A stretch of DNA of 64,000 nt from Chamaea fasciata (GCA_029207755.1 JARCOQ010000003.1:85579994-85643993), one strand, 5' to 3'. Numbered from the stretch's first letter, positions 15,698 to 29,164 are shown. Notes: a model not told the origin generated them from the sequence alone. Numbers and translations are program-made.

Positions 15698-15735
15698 ATT
15701 AATTAATTAATTAATTTATTTATTTATTTATTTAG
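15698..15735. repeat. (ATTA)n / (TTTA)n microsatellite
   Basis: A run of ATTA units changes in mid-array into TTTA units. Confidence 0.93.
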
Positions 15736-16689
15736 CTATGCTATGTTTCTTTCTGAGAATGGGGAAGAATAACTGGCAGAAATGTAAGTGCTTGCTTTGT
15801 CTTAGCCATCAAAGTGGCAAGAGAGTCTCTGAAGAGAAGGAGGATGACTTACTGTCCAGCAGCATTTGGGCATACACAGTTATATCTTCTAAAGGTACGA
15901 CAAAGTGAAAGCTCAGACAACAGGCTGCCTGGAACAAGATTTAAGGAATCTTGAAAAGACAAGACCAGACACACGGACTCTGAGCTGACATTTTACAAAG
16001 AACTTTTCTAGGGACCTAGCAGGAATTATGGTTTGCTGTCAAGGAGAATTTGCTTTTTAAAAAATGATTTGTTTATTATTTCTTGCATAACTTAATATCA
16101 CACATGACATTCCTTCTTTACTTTACTCCCCTTGCTGATGGGAGATATTTAAATTTATTTAAGCACAATATTTTTACTTGACTCATAGCTGCATCTGTCT
16201 TTTTGAGATCCCATGTCTTCTAAGAACAATAAAACAGTCCCTACAATAATAAAATGTCCCAGGCAATATCCATTCAAGGTATGCTTTCATCACTGGAAAA
16301 TTTACAAAATGTGGTAAGTTTTTCCTAAATATGTTCTATTGTCTTTTAGTTTGAAGACTCTTCAGTGAACTGGCTGAACCCTGATCTGTTTTAGTCACTG
16401 CTTGCACATTATTTGTCTTAGCTTTCTTATTTACCCTTTCCTGTGCATGCATCTCATTCAGTAGTATGTCTTCCAGTCTAGTTGCATCATTTGCATTGAA
16501 GCTTGTTTTCACGCACATTTGGAGAAACTATTGTTACTGTCCCGTAAAATCACTGTTGTAGGTGCCAATGATAACACATCAAAGAATTTTCTTCTTTTAT
16601 AAATACCAGTATCTTCCAACATATCAGTGTTTCAGAATCTAACCTCAAGGGAAACAGGCTTTCATATTTCTAAGATGAATAGCATTTTT

Positions 16690-17390
16690 CTATTTTACCT
16701 TATCTGCAATTTCTCAGGTTCCTCTTAATCTTTTTTCTTTAATTATCTGCACACTCCTTCAAATTTAATATCATCTTCAGATTTCATTAGTGTGCTCTTT
16801 TCTTCTTCTTTTAGACTACTAACATAGACATTAAACAAATATGACTCTTGCCAGCTCTTGCTATCAAATGCCAACTTTTAGATTCCTTTTCCTAATATGC
16901 TGGTGTTTAATATTTCTGGTTTATGTACTCATTCAGGCAGTTTACAGCCCACATGGTTATGATCTTATTGAAGGCAATACTGAATCAAATTTTAAAACTG
17001 AAAATTCTGAAGATGCCATATCAATTGCCTCACTAGAATCCAAATGTATATGATCTACTTCATTTCCATTGCCCATTAATTTTGTAATTGCATCAAAATA
17101 AGAAATGATGTTTGACTGATGAATTCTAATTTCTCACTGCCTACTGTTCATGGCTCTCTTGTCCCAGCTATTAACGATGGAATATTTCCCTGCTTTACAA
17201 GGCACTCAGATAATATTTATGGCATCACAGTTGTCAGTATCAATCTTTTCTTTTCAGGAAATATGTACATTCATTTTTCTGAATTTATTCCATACATTTT
17301 CCTTCATCTATAAATTTTTAAAAATGAACATTGGTAGGCTTACAGAAGTCAGTAATTCTTTTGGTCTAAAAGAAAGCATCAGTTTGGAGT
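16690..17390 (-). mobile_element. Ancient CR1/L3-like LINE relic, ORF2 part
   Basis: On the plus strand the order of phrases follows the antisense of a CR1-type ORF2 seen across amniote genomes: TCATCTTCAGATTTCATTAG, then ATAGACATTAAACAAATATG, GCAGTTTACAGCCCACATGG, GATGCCATATCAATTGCCTC, AATCCAAATGTATATGATCT and TTAATTTTGTAATTGCATCA. A further stretch near 17340-17365 fits a phrase reading ACAGAAGTCAGTAATTC. Divergence is high and stops are frequent, so this is old. The family name comes from memory; a profile search would settle it. The left boundary is approximate, and weaker similarity may extend to about 16330. Confidence 0.6.
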
Positions 17391-17589
17391 ATATCATCAA
17401 CACCTTCATGAACAGAGCTTTTAGAGGGCCTTCTTTCACAGATATGTGGGATGCAAGGTCAGCTGTTATACACTGAACATTAATCCATGGATATTGGGTC
17501 CTGTTTACAAATATATTAAGACTTTCTCAAGAATAAATATACCAGTTTTCACCTTTAATTGCCACATAATCTCTAAAATTTGTCGGCTC

Positions 17590-17780
17590 TTCCAGAACAT
17601 GAGGGTAACCAAGCACTGGAGCAGGCTGCTGAGAAAGGCTGTGCAGTTTCCAGCCTTGTGGCTATTCAGAACTTGAGTGGACCTGAGCAACCCACTAAAA
17701 GTGGACCCATTAGAACAGGGGATTAAACTAGATGACCTACTGAGGTCTCTTTCAACTAACATGATTCTGTGATTTTATGA
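17590..17780 (+). mobile_element. CR1 LINE, short 3' end
   Basis: The segment runs from GAGGGTAACCAAGCACTGGA through AGGCTGCTGAGAAAGGCTGT, GATGACCTACTGAGGTCTCT and TTTCAACTAACATGATTCTG to a TGTGATTTTATGA tail. It is a diverged version of the last ~190 bases of an avian CR1. The small minus-strand reading frame over it is a shadow of the repeat. It lies just beyond an older CR1-like relic of opposite orientation. Confidence 0.88.
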
Positions 17781-17909
17781 ATTTAATTTCTTGAAGGCTT
17801 CATTTTCAGTTTCAAATGTTAATGAACTTTCTGTAGTCATTCGTTCTCATGTCAGTGTTACTTGTGCAAATGATGCCATCCTTTTTCTGGTATTTAGGCC
17901 CCATCATAA

Positions 17910-17940
17910 ATAAATATATATATATATATATATATAGATA
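17910..17940. repeat. (TA)n microsatellite
   Basis: A run of about twelve TA units, continuing into two GATA units. Confidence 0.95.
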
Positions 17941-19696
17941 GATTCCAGCATTAGGATAATTACTAGCATAATAAATCATAGTATATATTTTCTGCGATAA
18001 TAAGTTTTGAAAATGGCACTTTTTGTGTTTTTTTTTTAAGTATTCTTAATTTTGTCTTTTTCTAATGCCTTTTTCCCCCTCAATTTTTTTTCTTTTAAAA
18101 ACACTCTGCTAATCACTTTCAGTCACTGATATTTGACTCACTATCTAGGTTAAAAAGAATACAATATAAATATGAGTATACATCATTCAAATGTAAATTG
18201 AGACTTGATGATATTTTATATTCCCATCTAATTTTGTGCATCATTATCCACTTAGAAATCTAGTGTGTGGATAAATAAGATTTGAATATGCCAATTGTTT
18301 CTAAAACGTAAATTTAACTATATTACACATTTTGGAAGCATGACTTTGAATCAACAGCTGGCTCATGTACTTTTTTAGGGTGTGAGAACACCCAAACTTG
18401 TGGCATATTGCATTAGTTCTCAAATTAATATCTATCTAATGATTAGGTATGATTTGATCCAGAAGTCAAAATGATGAGCTAGAAGGAAATCCTTTTGGTG
18501 CTGAACTTTGCCCTCCAAAGTGAAAGGCAGCTGATCTTGTTTCCCAAGCTGACTGTAACTGTAGATGTGTAAGGCAACCGAACTCTCTTATTCAACAGAA
18601 ACAAAGTAAGACTTCTTTATACTGCAGCTTTTGTAATTAAATTTCCTAATCTTAGGAAGTTCTACTGTTTTATGCTGTTATTCCTAGCTAGATTTTACCA
18701 CCAGACAGTGCAAGACTGTTCCAAATCTTTTCACACGAACTGACATTGAACTAGCTCTCTACTTAATATCTTGACCCCTTCGTTAATGACTATTATTTCT
18801 GCCTATTAACAGTTCTCAAAGTCTAGACTACACTGTAATTAGAAAACTTCTCAAATGGAAGGAATTGGTTATCTCTGCCCTTTTAAATTTATAATCAGCT
18901 GATATATGTATGTTATGTTGTCAACCAAGTCCTCTCACAGCTGATTCACTATCTGCAGTCTGATACCTCCTGCAGGCTGATCTCTCCTTACACTTCTTAA
19001 CTGAAAATATATTGTGTAAATAAAGCTCTCCATTCTTTTTCTTCTTTGTGGAGGAATAGAACTAAACAGTTGAAAACTTTTGGGCTTGAAATTTGTGTAT
19101 TGCAAGCATGTGCACTTGATTTGAGACACTTGCACAAATTTAAATCAGAGAAGAATGTAGTGCTGTTAGTTCCGTACCATGTACTCTGAAAGAAAGTCAG
19201 GCTTGCTGAAGCATACATCAATTTATCTTTGAAATTTGATACCCTATTTCTCGTTCCAACAACAGCTACTTCCATCTTTCTGTATTTACCACACTTCCAA
19301 CTACTGTCTGTAGTTGTTTCTTTCATTTTTGTAACACATTTATGAGATCTTCAAAGTTTGAAAGTAACTTTGCAATGTATGTTAGAAAAATATTTATTGC
19401 TATTCCTTTACTACTGACTTCTAATTTGTGCCTGCAAGCATCTTTGTGACATGATTTTGTGCAACTCATAAGCACAAATCACTGAATTCAGATATAAAAT
19501 TGCTCAAAATACTTTTCTAGCCAGCCAGGTAATTATATAGCTCAGGTAGAGATTTGCAGACTGTTTAAAACTCAGCTCTGTAACTATGAATAAAAAAAAT
19601 ATTTTAAAACAGCCCCAACTTTACTTATGTAGAAAATCTCTTTGTTTAACATTCAGACATGCACTTGTCATCAAACCTGTTTTGATTGGATATACA

Positions 19697-19736
19697 AATT
19701 AAAAGCTAGTCCTAAGAATTAAAAGCTAGTCCTAGG
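19697..19736. repeat. 20-bp tandem duplication
   Basis: Two copies of AATTAAAAGCTAGTCCTAAG, the second with one A-to-G change. Confidence 0.93.
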
Positions 19737-22700
19737 AGCTACCAAAAATGTTCCCCAGAATACTTAAAGAATAAAACGTGCTTTGGTTATATTCATTTGT
19801 GATCAAATATTATTTGAAACAAAAATTTCGTGTCCATTACACTTACATCAGGATTTGCTTGATTCATGGGGATATCACTGGAATTACAGTTATGAAAGGA
19901 GAAAGCATTAAAGGTATTGTAGTGAAACAGAACCCCTGTAGCATGCCTTAAGAACTATGACAGCATATCTACAGCTGAATACTTTCCCCAGTGCAATAAT
20001 TAATTAAGTGAATTCTACAGAGTCTTGTCTATTTTTGGAATTTTCATATGCCTTTTACTTAACAAGAACATAAACACTTATGATACTGCATACTGAATAC
20101 TTATAATCTGCAGAAATTTTAAGATCATTAGAAATTTATTTTAAAATTAAAATAACCACTTTCTCTCTATTTATTGGACCCTCTATTAGGCACAAGAAGT
20201 CACCAAAATTGCAGACTGAGCAAAGTCGACATTCTAGAAACAGACCTGAAATTCTACATTATTCTACAGATTTATTTTACTTCTTTTTCACTGCTATGTA
20301 TTTTACTATAGAAGTAACTAACAGAAGTGCTTCTCAAAATATACATTTTCAATATCTGTATGTGGAAAAAAGTATGCTCCTTCAAATGCATAAGGAGGCT
20401 TAAAAAAATGAAACAGAATTATGTCCAAAGATGGATCAGGGTATTTATTAAAAAACTAACCTAATTTTTTCCAGGTATACTTTCTATTAATCAACAATTC
20501 CCTTCTTTATTTACAGTTAAACATAATTTCATTAAATCTAGGCAAAAGTACGAAAAAGTGCTAAGAGTTTTGTTGGACTTCTGTGGTGAAAAATTCTGAA
20601 AAATATACATTGTGTGAAACATTTAAAAGGCAGTATTTCATATTAAAGGGTAATATTTCAAAGAAATTTATGTATGTAAGTACAATATTATTTAGGAAAG
20701 CAAATTACTAAATGAATGTGCAAATAACAAAGTTCAGTTTAAACACAACTGATCTTTTTTAAATGAGACAAAAACTGAGTTCAAATCTATGAACTGACAT
20801 TGCAGCACACAATTAAAAAATGTTCCCAACACTTAATCTCTGCTCTACAGCTTTTAAAATGCCTGATGTGTCCAAGACGTGCATTTCTTACAGTGACTTA
20901 AGCTCTATTTAGTACCCTCTGCAAGAAAAATTAGATACCTTAAGGCTCCAGAAGTTAAAAATGAAGTTTTGAGACAGATTCTGGACATCAAATTTGTGAG
21001 AAAAATCCAGGCTGAGTCTCAGTGGTAAAGGCTGCAGGGTACAAACCTGCCACACCTCACCTGGCTAAAGGAGTTCTTGAATCAGCACTCGTGCTTGGTT
21101 GTGGAGGTGTCTCTGCATTACGTGGTGCCTGGGCACCTTGACGATCCAGTCTGGGAATCTATTGCTTGCACCACGGATCATTTCTGGGATTCTTGTGATT
21201 TTCACAATGAGGAGCAGAGTTAGCTGGTGTTCAAATGGTGTGTGCATGGCCATATCTGGCCTTGAGCATGGGACACAAGCAGGAAACATGCTTGAGAAAC
21301 ACTCCTGGAAACAGCTGGGAACTCAGAAGGGGAACTGCCTGCTGGAACATACGGTGCATCAAAAATGATTTAGTAAATCCTGAGCAGAAGTCTGCTTAAA
21401 TAAGACTTCCTACTTTGCAGTTTCCTTGCCTACAAAACAAAAACTAAGCAGGGCAATATCATTGGAATAGCTCGTGATCCTCAGAACCTTTAGTTTCAAC
21501 AGAAGTCGTGCTGTTAAAAAAACTTGTAAATAGATGCCTGCTCCCTGCCTCTCTCACACTAATTTCTTCCTGAGATCTGTGAATTTGAACTTGAATTTGA
21601 ATTTTAGCTGAAACTAACTGCAGCATATGTCAACGGTATAACATTCCTGGTATACGCCTCTATTAGGAAATCAAACCCAATTAGATGTCTTGACAACCAA
21701 GAAATAAATAGGTTATTTAAAATGTATGTATGTTGATTACTAGGATTGTAATTTGTTTTGTATTCTTTATTTAAAGGTTATTTCAATTTCTCTTAAAGAT
21801 GTGTATTAATAATATTAAGAAGTGAATTAAACACAGAATGAGAAGTTCAAAAAAAGATCTACATTTGGCATATAGTCACACACAATAAAAATTCTTGTAA
21901 GCAACCAGGGGGAATTCAGAAATAAGTCCAAAAGAAGGTTGAGGGAGAAAGAGGGAAGTGGACCAGGGATAGCACAGGGCAGAGGGAAAAACCAAGCTTT
22001 GACCTTGCCAGGTAATATCGCTACATTTTAAGTTTAGATGATGGGGTGGTGTGGAAAGAAAAAAGCACTGACTTCATTCAGACAAAACCCATTCAAATTA
22101 ATAAACTGGAGGTTTGGAAAAGGAGAATTTAATTTCTTCTACCACCTTCTTCCTTCAAGGTTCCCACTCCCCATTTCTGATTTCTGAGATAACAGTCCTT
22201 CATACCCTGTTGACTCATTTCTTCTTAAATGTTTTGGGAAGGGCAGATAATTCTGCCTTTTTTTTTTTTCCCCCTCCTTCTATTTAGTGTTATTCAATAG
22301 TCTGTCTTCTCTTTTCTATTCTCAATTTCTCTTTCTTGCCTCCCTTCTGATACCCCTTTTCTGGATTGCACTAAGCATTTAATCTTTCAGCGTGTCCTAG
22401 TGTATTTAGTGATCTCATATATTCCTTGTTTGTTGTAATCTTCTTCACTTATGCCAGTGAACACAGTAGAAAACCACACCCCTTGGTGGGTAATGTTTAC
22501 ACAAATGCTTCAGGAAGGGGAATGCCTGAGTACTCGCAACAAAAGATTTGTAAAAGAGAAGGGGAGTGGAAAAAGAAGAAAGAAACACATGCAGAGCTGC
22601 AATTACTGGAAGTCTTTCTACTGATGTTGTTTGATGATAAATGTCTGAATCAGAGAGCCTTCACAGTAACAGGTGTGTAATGCCACCTACGCAAAGTAAC

Positions 22701-25044
22701 TCAGATTTTTTATGTCCTTCACAAATGCTCTCAAGCTGCACTGTGGTTTGAACAACACTTACATTTACCTTTTGAAAAATGGTGTGAAGAAGAAGTATTG
22801 CTGCCACATTTACATTTTTATAGTATGGCTTGCTCTGAAACTGTTAGAGGAGATTGCCTGGCTTAAAGCCTGGCTCAATGATTTCTGGAGGATATTTTTT
22901 CGTGCAGTATCTGACTACCATATGGAGTGCCAAGAAGCATAAAAGAGATTTCAGAAGCAATTCCATGATTACAGTTACTATACATTAAAGGCACAGAAGA
23001 AGTGTTATAAATTATCTATATGGTTCTTGCATAATAAATTGCTTTACTCACATCACAGGTGACAGGCTTCCATTACAGATCATTTTGTTTAAATGCATGG
23101 CAATCTTTTTAAACAAATGACTTCTAGTTTCAGAACTCCTGTGATTCTGACAGTATTTAATTCCAGACCTGTCATTTAATGTCTTCTGAGTGACCTTGAG
23201 CAAATTATTCTTCATTCCACTCTCCTGGTTGTCTCACCTCCTGTGGTCTGCCTGTCTTAGGTATTCAGATAGTGATAATCTCTAGAGTAGAGAGATAATT
23301 TTATCACTTTTTAAATTCTTAATGCAATGGACCCAATACTAGTCTGTAGGAACTTCTTCAATAAATACTTAATAATGATAATCAATCATACTAATAGGAT
23401 GACTTTTGGAACACATGAGTGGCAAGAAAGAGTAAGAGTCAATTATTTCAAAGATTTGGACCACAGGTTGAGTTGCCGTGAGCAATGGTTGAGGACCATA
23501 CAAGCAGCACCACCTGTGAAGGCTTTGATTGAAATGACTCAGCACAGGGAGGACAGAGGGAGGATAAGAATCCTGTTTTCCATAGCAACCTTCAACTCTC
23601 TTAGGTATGAAGCTATTCTTTTCTCTGCTGAAATTGTGTGGTATTTTCTATGATCACTTCTTTGTTCATTGAAAGTGTTTCTGGCCACAGCCATTACCCA
23701 GCTCCTGGGAAGCACTTACTGCTTCTCTTGGCAATGAGCAGACTATGTTCTATATCCTCTTCAGAGCCTCTTGGGTTTCTTTGTTTTCTATTTATAGTCT
23801 TTTAGACCCTTTTATTAACTGGACTTCTAGCTCTGTAAGTTCATGGAGCCTATAACGATTTCAGATTTTTTTCTAGGATAGCCCCAGTAAAAATGGACTC
23901 TCCAGTTCCTGGAAGAAGTGATGTTTTAAACGTCTTGATTATTTTGTAGAGGATGTGTACATACTGAGAGAAGCAGCTGTCTTAGAGCACACAAGAAGTG
24001 CAAGGTTATATAATTTAAAAATGCACCAAAGCACAAAATGCCTGAATTAAGATTACACAGCTTCAATACTGTCATTTTCTGTCCAAATGTCTAGAAAGTA
24101 GTCACATTAATACTAGTTCTTTTACCCTAGGATTTTTTGGTTTTATGGAGGTTCTTAGGTTTAAAAGATAAAAAAGCAAGACTTCTCAACCTCTCAGTTT
24201 GAAATCCCCTTATATTTTACTAGCAATCCTCTGGAGTTTAGGAATTGTTTTTTTTTTCTTTCTCAAGTTCTGCATGGAGTGCATACCAGTCAGAGCCTTT
24301 TGACTTTACAGTGTATTTTCAGTGCACTTGTTTTTCATTTCTCCTTCTCCCCACTTCTGTTGCAGTTTCCCTTCCTAAAACACCTTTTACTCCCTCCCCC
24401 TCTACTGTTTCAAATCTGCCCACTTGGTTTCTTTTGCCAGCATCTCTCTCTCTCCTACTCATCATGCCAATATTCCTTCTTTATACACCCCCAAGTCTTC
24501 CTCTTCACTCTCAGGCTTTGAAACTAGGCTGTTTTTCCCCTGTGAATCAAGACACAGGAGTTTTCCTCTGTTGATTTTCTATAGACAAGTTCCACAACAA
24601 TATTTTGGTGGTTTCAGAAATCATTTTAAGAACACCTATAATGCTTAGGACAGAGTTGATCTTCAATAAGTTTAGCAATCAACCACTCTACAACCAACTT
24701 TACATAGTATATTCAGTTATTTTTCCCAATTTTTTATCTTGGTTTCATACAGTATAATGTTTTCACTGAGGTGCCTACATGCAAATGTTTGACACTACAT
24801 ATCCTATGCCATAGCATGTGAGACCTTAATCTTTTCAATGAGCGAAGTTTAGATACCAGGAAACCTCCCCACCCCATCCCCATAAATCCTACACGAAGAA
24901 ATGACTGATAATTTAGCTTAAATTTTACCCCCTTTACATTTTAAGCAGAGAGAAATAACAGACATACACATAATAACCAGTCCAGTCAAACTGAGACAAA
25001 GCTGTAAACAAATGAAAACTCGGTATTATATCAGAAACTAGAGG

Positions 25045-25076
25045 ATAATTTTAAAATCAATCACTTTTAAAATTAT
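25045..25076. repeat. Perfect inverted repeat, 12-bp arms
   Basis: ATAATTTTAAAA and TTTTAAAATTAT flank an 8-base loop. The arms are AT-only, so chance is plausible in this sequence. Confidence 0.8.
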
Positions 25077-25199
25077 GGGGCTACCTGTGCCCCATGATGC
25101 TTAGATGTACACTGTAACTGTTCATTCCTTTCCACGTTGTGCTACTTTCTGTACTTATCTGTGTAACTTTTCCCTCCTGCCCCTGCACAAGCACCTGAG

Positions 25200-25830
25200 A
25201 AATTCTAGGGAGTTGGAGGCTGAATGGGAGGCCAGCAGGCCTTTCTCCTGGGTCCATTCCAGCTACTGCAGTTTGTTGAGATGTGAATTCCCATCTCTGA
25301 AGGACTGGCTTCTCTCCTCGCTGGAAAGAAACCCTGTCTGAGGAAAAGATGTGGTAAAGAACCAGGACCCCAAGGGCAATGCCAGGACATCATGTCCCTG
25401 CCCTGCTACAGTCCTGGGGTTCCCCCCGCCTGCCAACACCATCTCCCCTGGGTCATCAGCCCCTGCTTCAGTGACACCACAGCAGGCTGGAGACCAGCCT
25501 CTCCCAGCCCTGCCCTGCCAGGCCTTGGGCCATGGTGACCTGGGCTCACATCCTAGCCTGGTCTCGGCCCATGGTTGTCCCCATGGAGGTACCGATGCCC
25601 ATGGCTGGGGCTGCCCCAGGGCACCCCGGCTGCTGCTCCTGGCTTGGCCAGTGGGATGGGCCCTGGCTGCCAGACCCTTTGGGGACCCTTTGCTGCTCCT
25701 GGAACACAGCCTTGGGGTGCTGCTGTCTCCTGCTGCATCCTGACACCATGAGCAGAAGCCCTGCCTGTACGTTTCACGTTGCTGATGAAAGTCTGAAACA
25801 CTGGGGAGCAGCGATGCCAATCTTTAACGC
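25200..25830. repeat. GC-rich, CpG-poor island, probably a decayed transposable element
   Basis: The base composition changes abruptly from AT-rich intron to GC-rich sequence and back. CpG dinucleotides are rare; I count about five in the central 480 bases, while TG and CA are plentiful. This is the pattern of a long-methylated repeat, not of a CpG-island promoter. Overlapping open frames occur on both strands (185 codons minus at 25263-25820; 130 and 180 codons plus), which in GC-rich DNA is expected from the scarcity of stop codons. Their translations, rich in Pro, Gly, Trp and Ala, show no domain. I have a faint impression of having seen this as a dispersed bird repeat but cannot name it. 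Confidence 0.45.
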
Positions 25831-26904
25831 TGTTGGAAACAAATCAGTTTCTCAGAAAGGTGAGCAAAGCAATAGAAAAAGACAAAGTCTGCCTCATGCA
25901 TTTCATATGCTGAGGAATGGTTTAGGTGATGCAGAAATAATGAGTTTACTAGGCTTCAGTGATGAAAGGAAAATACTAGAAACTCATAAGTGCAAGAAAT
26001 CATTGGAAAGTTTCTTACAGATAATTATTATGATATCCTTGGACACGATGCTTATTTTTCTGTTCCTGACATAAATAGAACATAATAAATAAAAAGGAGA
26101 AGGTCAATTCAATGCATCATTTATGTTGGTTTTAATATCTGGATTCAAGAAAAAAAAAAGCAATTTTTAAGCAGCCTGAATATATGTGCATTTTATGGAT
26201 CTTAGTTGAAAGGCTAAAATACACCCACGTATTCACACATAACACAAACACACTTCTTTTCTAATTCCAGACTGACTTTTAAAGTACTTTCATTTTATTG
26301 GATGTAAAGGGTTTGGGTATTTTTTGTGATTTTGCTGGTATTCTAAATTATAATCTCTATAATCCTACATTAATTTAACTGCTTTTCCTTCTAGATATAG
26401 TACAGCATCTTCTAAATGGTAACGCAGAGTATTTATTGCTTTCTGGACATGGATGGTAGTCATGGTCCTAGGGACCCTCAGGAGGGAAGCTGGCAGTCAG
26501 CTGAAGAATACACAGTGAATTATCTCCTGAAAATGAGAACTGAAAGAAATGTTAGTTTTCAAGACTTCAGGCTTAATATAAGAAACACAAATAATCTAAG
26601 ATGACCCTTGTCTGAATCACTGCAAAGAGTATATATCTACTTCTTGCGGCAAGGAAGACATATTTTGTATTTTTCTGTCTACAGAATCTCACACAGTTAC
26701 TGTGGCAGAGAGAGAGACATAGAAACTGAGAGAAAAGAATAGCTGTTTTTTTCAGCTTTCGTGTTCTATTGTCTTAGTGCTAAGTGGTGTAAGTAACTGC
26801 GATGAAGCTGTGAATTTATAGATACAGAGGATCTGGAATCTGTAGTGAACATTTATCAGACAAGAAGGACCAAATTAGAATTGAAGCTTGAAATATAATT
26901 TCCA
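25831..26904. other. Intronic DNA without recognised feature
   Basis: AT-rich sequence between the GC-rich island and the CR1 copy. No exon or repeat is recognised. Confidence 0.6.
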
Positions 26905-27272
26905 AACAAGATTACAACTGCAGTCTTCAACACCCCCATGAGAGGAAGCGGAGAGGCAGGTACTGAACTCCTTACTCTTGCGACCAGTGACAGGACTTGA
27001 GGAAATGGCATGAAGCTGAGTCAGGGGAGGTTTAGGTTGGATATCAGGAAAAGGTTCTTCACCCAAAGTGTGGTTGGACACTGGAAGAGGCTCCTCAGGG
27101 AAGTGGCTACAGCACCAAGCCTGGCAGAGTTAATGGAGCATTTGCACAATGCTGTTGGGCACATGGTGTGATTCCTCAGGGTCCTGTGCAGGGCCAGGAG
27201 TTGGACTCAGTGATCCTGGTGGGTCCTTCCCAAGTCGGCATGTGATCTGGTTCCATTCTATGATTTTGTGAG
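26905..27272 (+). mobile_element. CR1 LINE, 3' end
   Basis: This plus-strand fragment matches the remembered bird CR1 3' region along its length: CCAGTGACAGGACTTGAGG, then GGGGAGGTTTAGGTTGGATA, AAAAGGTTCTTCACCC, GGTTGGACACTGGAAGAGGC, and finally GGAGTTGGACTCAGTGATCC. It ends in the typical ATTCTATGATTTTGTGA tail. It is 5'-truncated, as nearly all CR1 copies are, and has no open frame of its own. It is inserted antisense to ADGRB3. Confidence 0.92.
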
Positions 27273-29100
27273 AATTATCAGAATATGTCTGCCTTGCACC
27301 TATGAAGTAACAGTCCATGACAGTTATTATCTTACCCTAACTTACAAATATATCATGACTGCCAGTATGGTACAACTGCTTAAGAATAACCACAGGCACT
27401 TCAAGTGCCTCAAACTGCTACCTGCCGTCACAGCCAGGTTATTGCTCATTTACCTAGGGCCACAGACAAGTGAGGTATTTGCTCCTGTCCCTCAGCACAG
27501 GCTGTTTTTGCTATGGGTGGCCAATGTCACACTTTCAAGCTCCTGATTGCAGTGGAAAGATGCCCATAATAAAGTAACAGTGACAAGAGCAATAGAAATG
27601 CCATTTTGCCTTTATGGAAATTAGGACGGAAGAATAGAGTTTTAAACCTCACCAGGATTGATAATTACTGACTTTTCTGAGCTAATGAATAAGGAGAAAG
27701 AATTAAATCTATTGTAACTCAGACAGCTTTCACCTGACAACTGAGAACCTCTAGGACACAGTTCTAGAGGTCACATATCTGTGAACTAAAGCAGTATATT
27801 GTAAGGGCTCATCTCAGCACAGTGTAGTTAATAATACTCCTTCTGGTTTCAGAAAAAAACCCCACAAAAACCCAACTTGGGGACTTTTTCCTTCTACTCC
27901 CACTCCTATTCTCCACCTCCCACTCCTGACATATTATAAGAAAAATCTCAGACACATGATGGAACAGTTGATTTTTTTTTTCTATGACCCACTCAATCAG
28001 AAATAAAAGAAGTGCCACTGGTAAAGCATCACAGTGTATAAGCAGCAGAATAAGCCTGAGTGTCTTTACCACAGTTGAGAGAGACACTATAAATGAGCCT
28101 GTATAATTCTTCTTGTCATGTTGTAGATGCTACACAAAATTCTGCACCAAAAATTTATTTTCATGAATTTTGTGGGAAGAGGATAATAAAAAAAGAATAG
28201 AAAAAGTGGCCAGGAAGTGAATTTCACTTTAATGAAAAATGTAGAATATAAATGTATCCTATCAAGTAGACAAAGTTAAGTCATCTTTCTTTCTGTCACT
28301 TTCTCACAACAAATTATGCAATAGAAAAAGAACATAAAAAACTCTCTTGTAGACAACTATGCAGAAATATTAAATAATTCACTAGGTTCCTCCAGAAGAC
28401 CAGCAGATGATGGCAAAAGAGCAATGCCTTTTCTCAGTGTGACTGGAAAGAAAAATAAAAGACGCTAAATCTGGGTATAACTCTGTTTATTTTTAAATTG
28501 GAAATGAGGAACAATAATAAGAATTACTTTATTAGCTCTCCAACATTTTGAGCATAGTTTATAACTTTGGTTATATTAAAAGGTACCTATACCACTAGTG
28601 TTTCTTTAAATCAAATTTAGATCCTCATTGAACATGAAAAAAACTGAGAAAGATAAAATGTCTTGGTCAGTCTCAGTCTACAAACTTTAGAATCAATTGT
28701 CATTCTCCTGCAGTTTATTTAATAATGTGGCTCCAAAACATGGAAATTACATGGGAAAAAACCCATCTACTTATTTAATTATTAAAAAAAATTGCCTACA
28801 TGCTGAGGATTTAATAGGACTTCAGTACAAGAGAAATAAGTGCTAGGAAGTGATACAAAACTTCCATAATTTTCAGGAGTTGTCACTGATGACTACTGAA
28901 GAAATGAGTCAGTGATTGCTTAATAAATTCCTGCTTTTCTACTCAGGCCCAAGCCGTTTGATTTACTGGTTTGTTTCTCTTCCAACAATATAACTTTGCT
29001 GTATAGGCAGAAACTCACCAAGTCAGAGATCATCCTACTTGAGAAACACTGGATGTGTGTTTGCACAGGTCCTACAAGAAATCTCAATCCCTTCAGTTCC
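27273..29100. other. Intronic DNA without recognised feature
   Basis: AT-rich sequence between the CR1 copy and the CpG-retaining patch. Reading frames are short and show no domain. Confidence 0.6.
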
Positions 29101-29164
29101 ACCTAGAGGCACGAGTGCACAACAGCAGCAGCAATCACCCAGCACGGACGGACGGACTTGTCCA

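Larger units (their letters stand above)
11991..16689. other. Intronic DNA without recognised gene
   Basis: Apart from the T17-G12 tract and the ATTA/TTTA microsatellite I see nothing to name. The overlapping small frames at 12718-13069 and 14404-14680 are on both strands and carry no domain. Confidence 0.6.
17781..25199. other. Intronic DNA, one unassigned moderate-GC block
   Basis: Contains the (TA)n run at 17910 and the 20-bp duplication at 19697. A block at about 20990-21365, with phrases such as CTGAGTCTCAGTGGTAAAGG and ACCTGCCACACCTCACCTGG, is less AT-rich and repeat-like but unrecognised. 24240-24560 is pyrimidine-rich on the plus strand, which keeps several frames open there. Confidence 0.55.

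Noticed and set aside
24245..24648. Three overlapping plus frames rich in Ser, Leu, Pro and Phe
   Set aside because: A pyrimidine-rich strand produces such frames without coding. Three frames are open at once and no start context or domain stands out.
25263..25820. 185-codon minus-strand open frame, the longest in the window
   Set aside because: It lies in the GC-rich island where stop codons are rare, overlaps comparable frames on the other strand, has no recognisable domain and no splice context.
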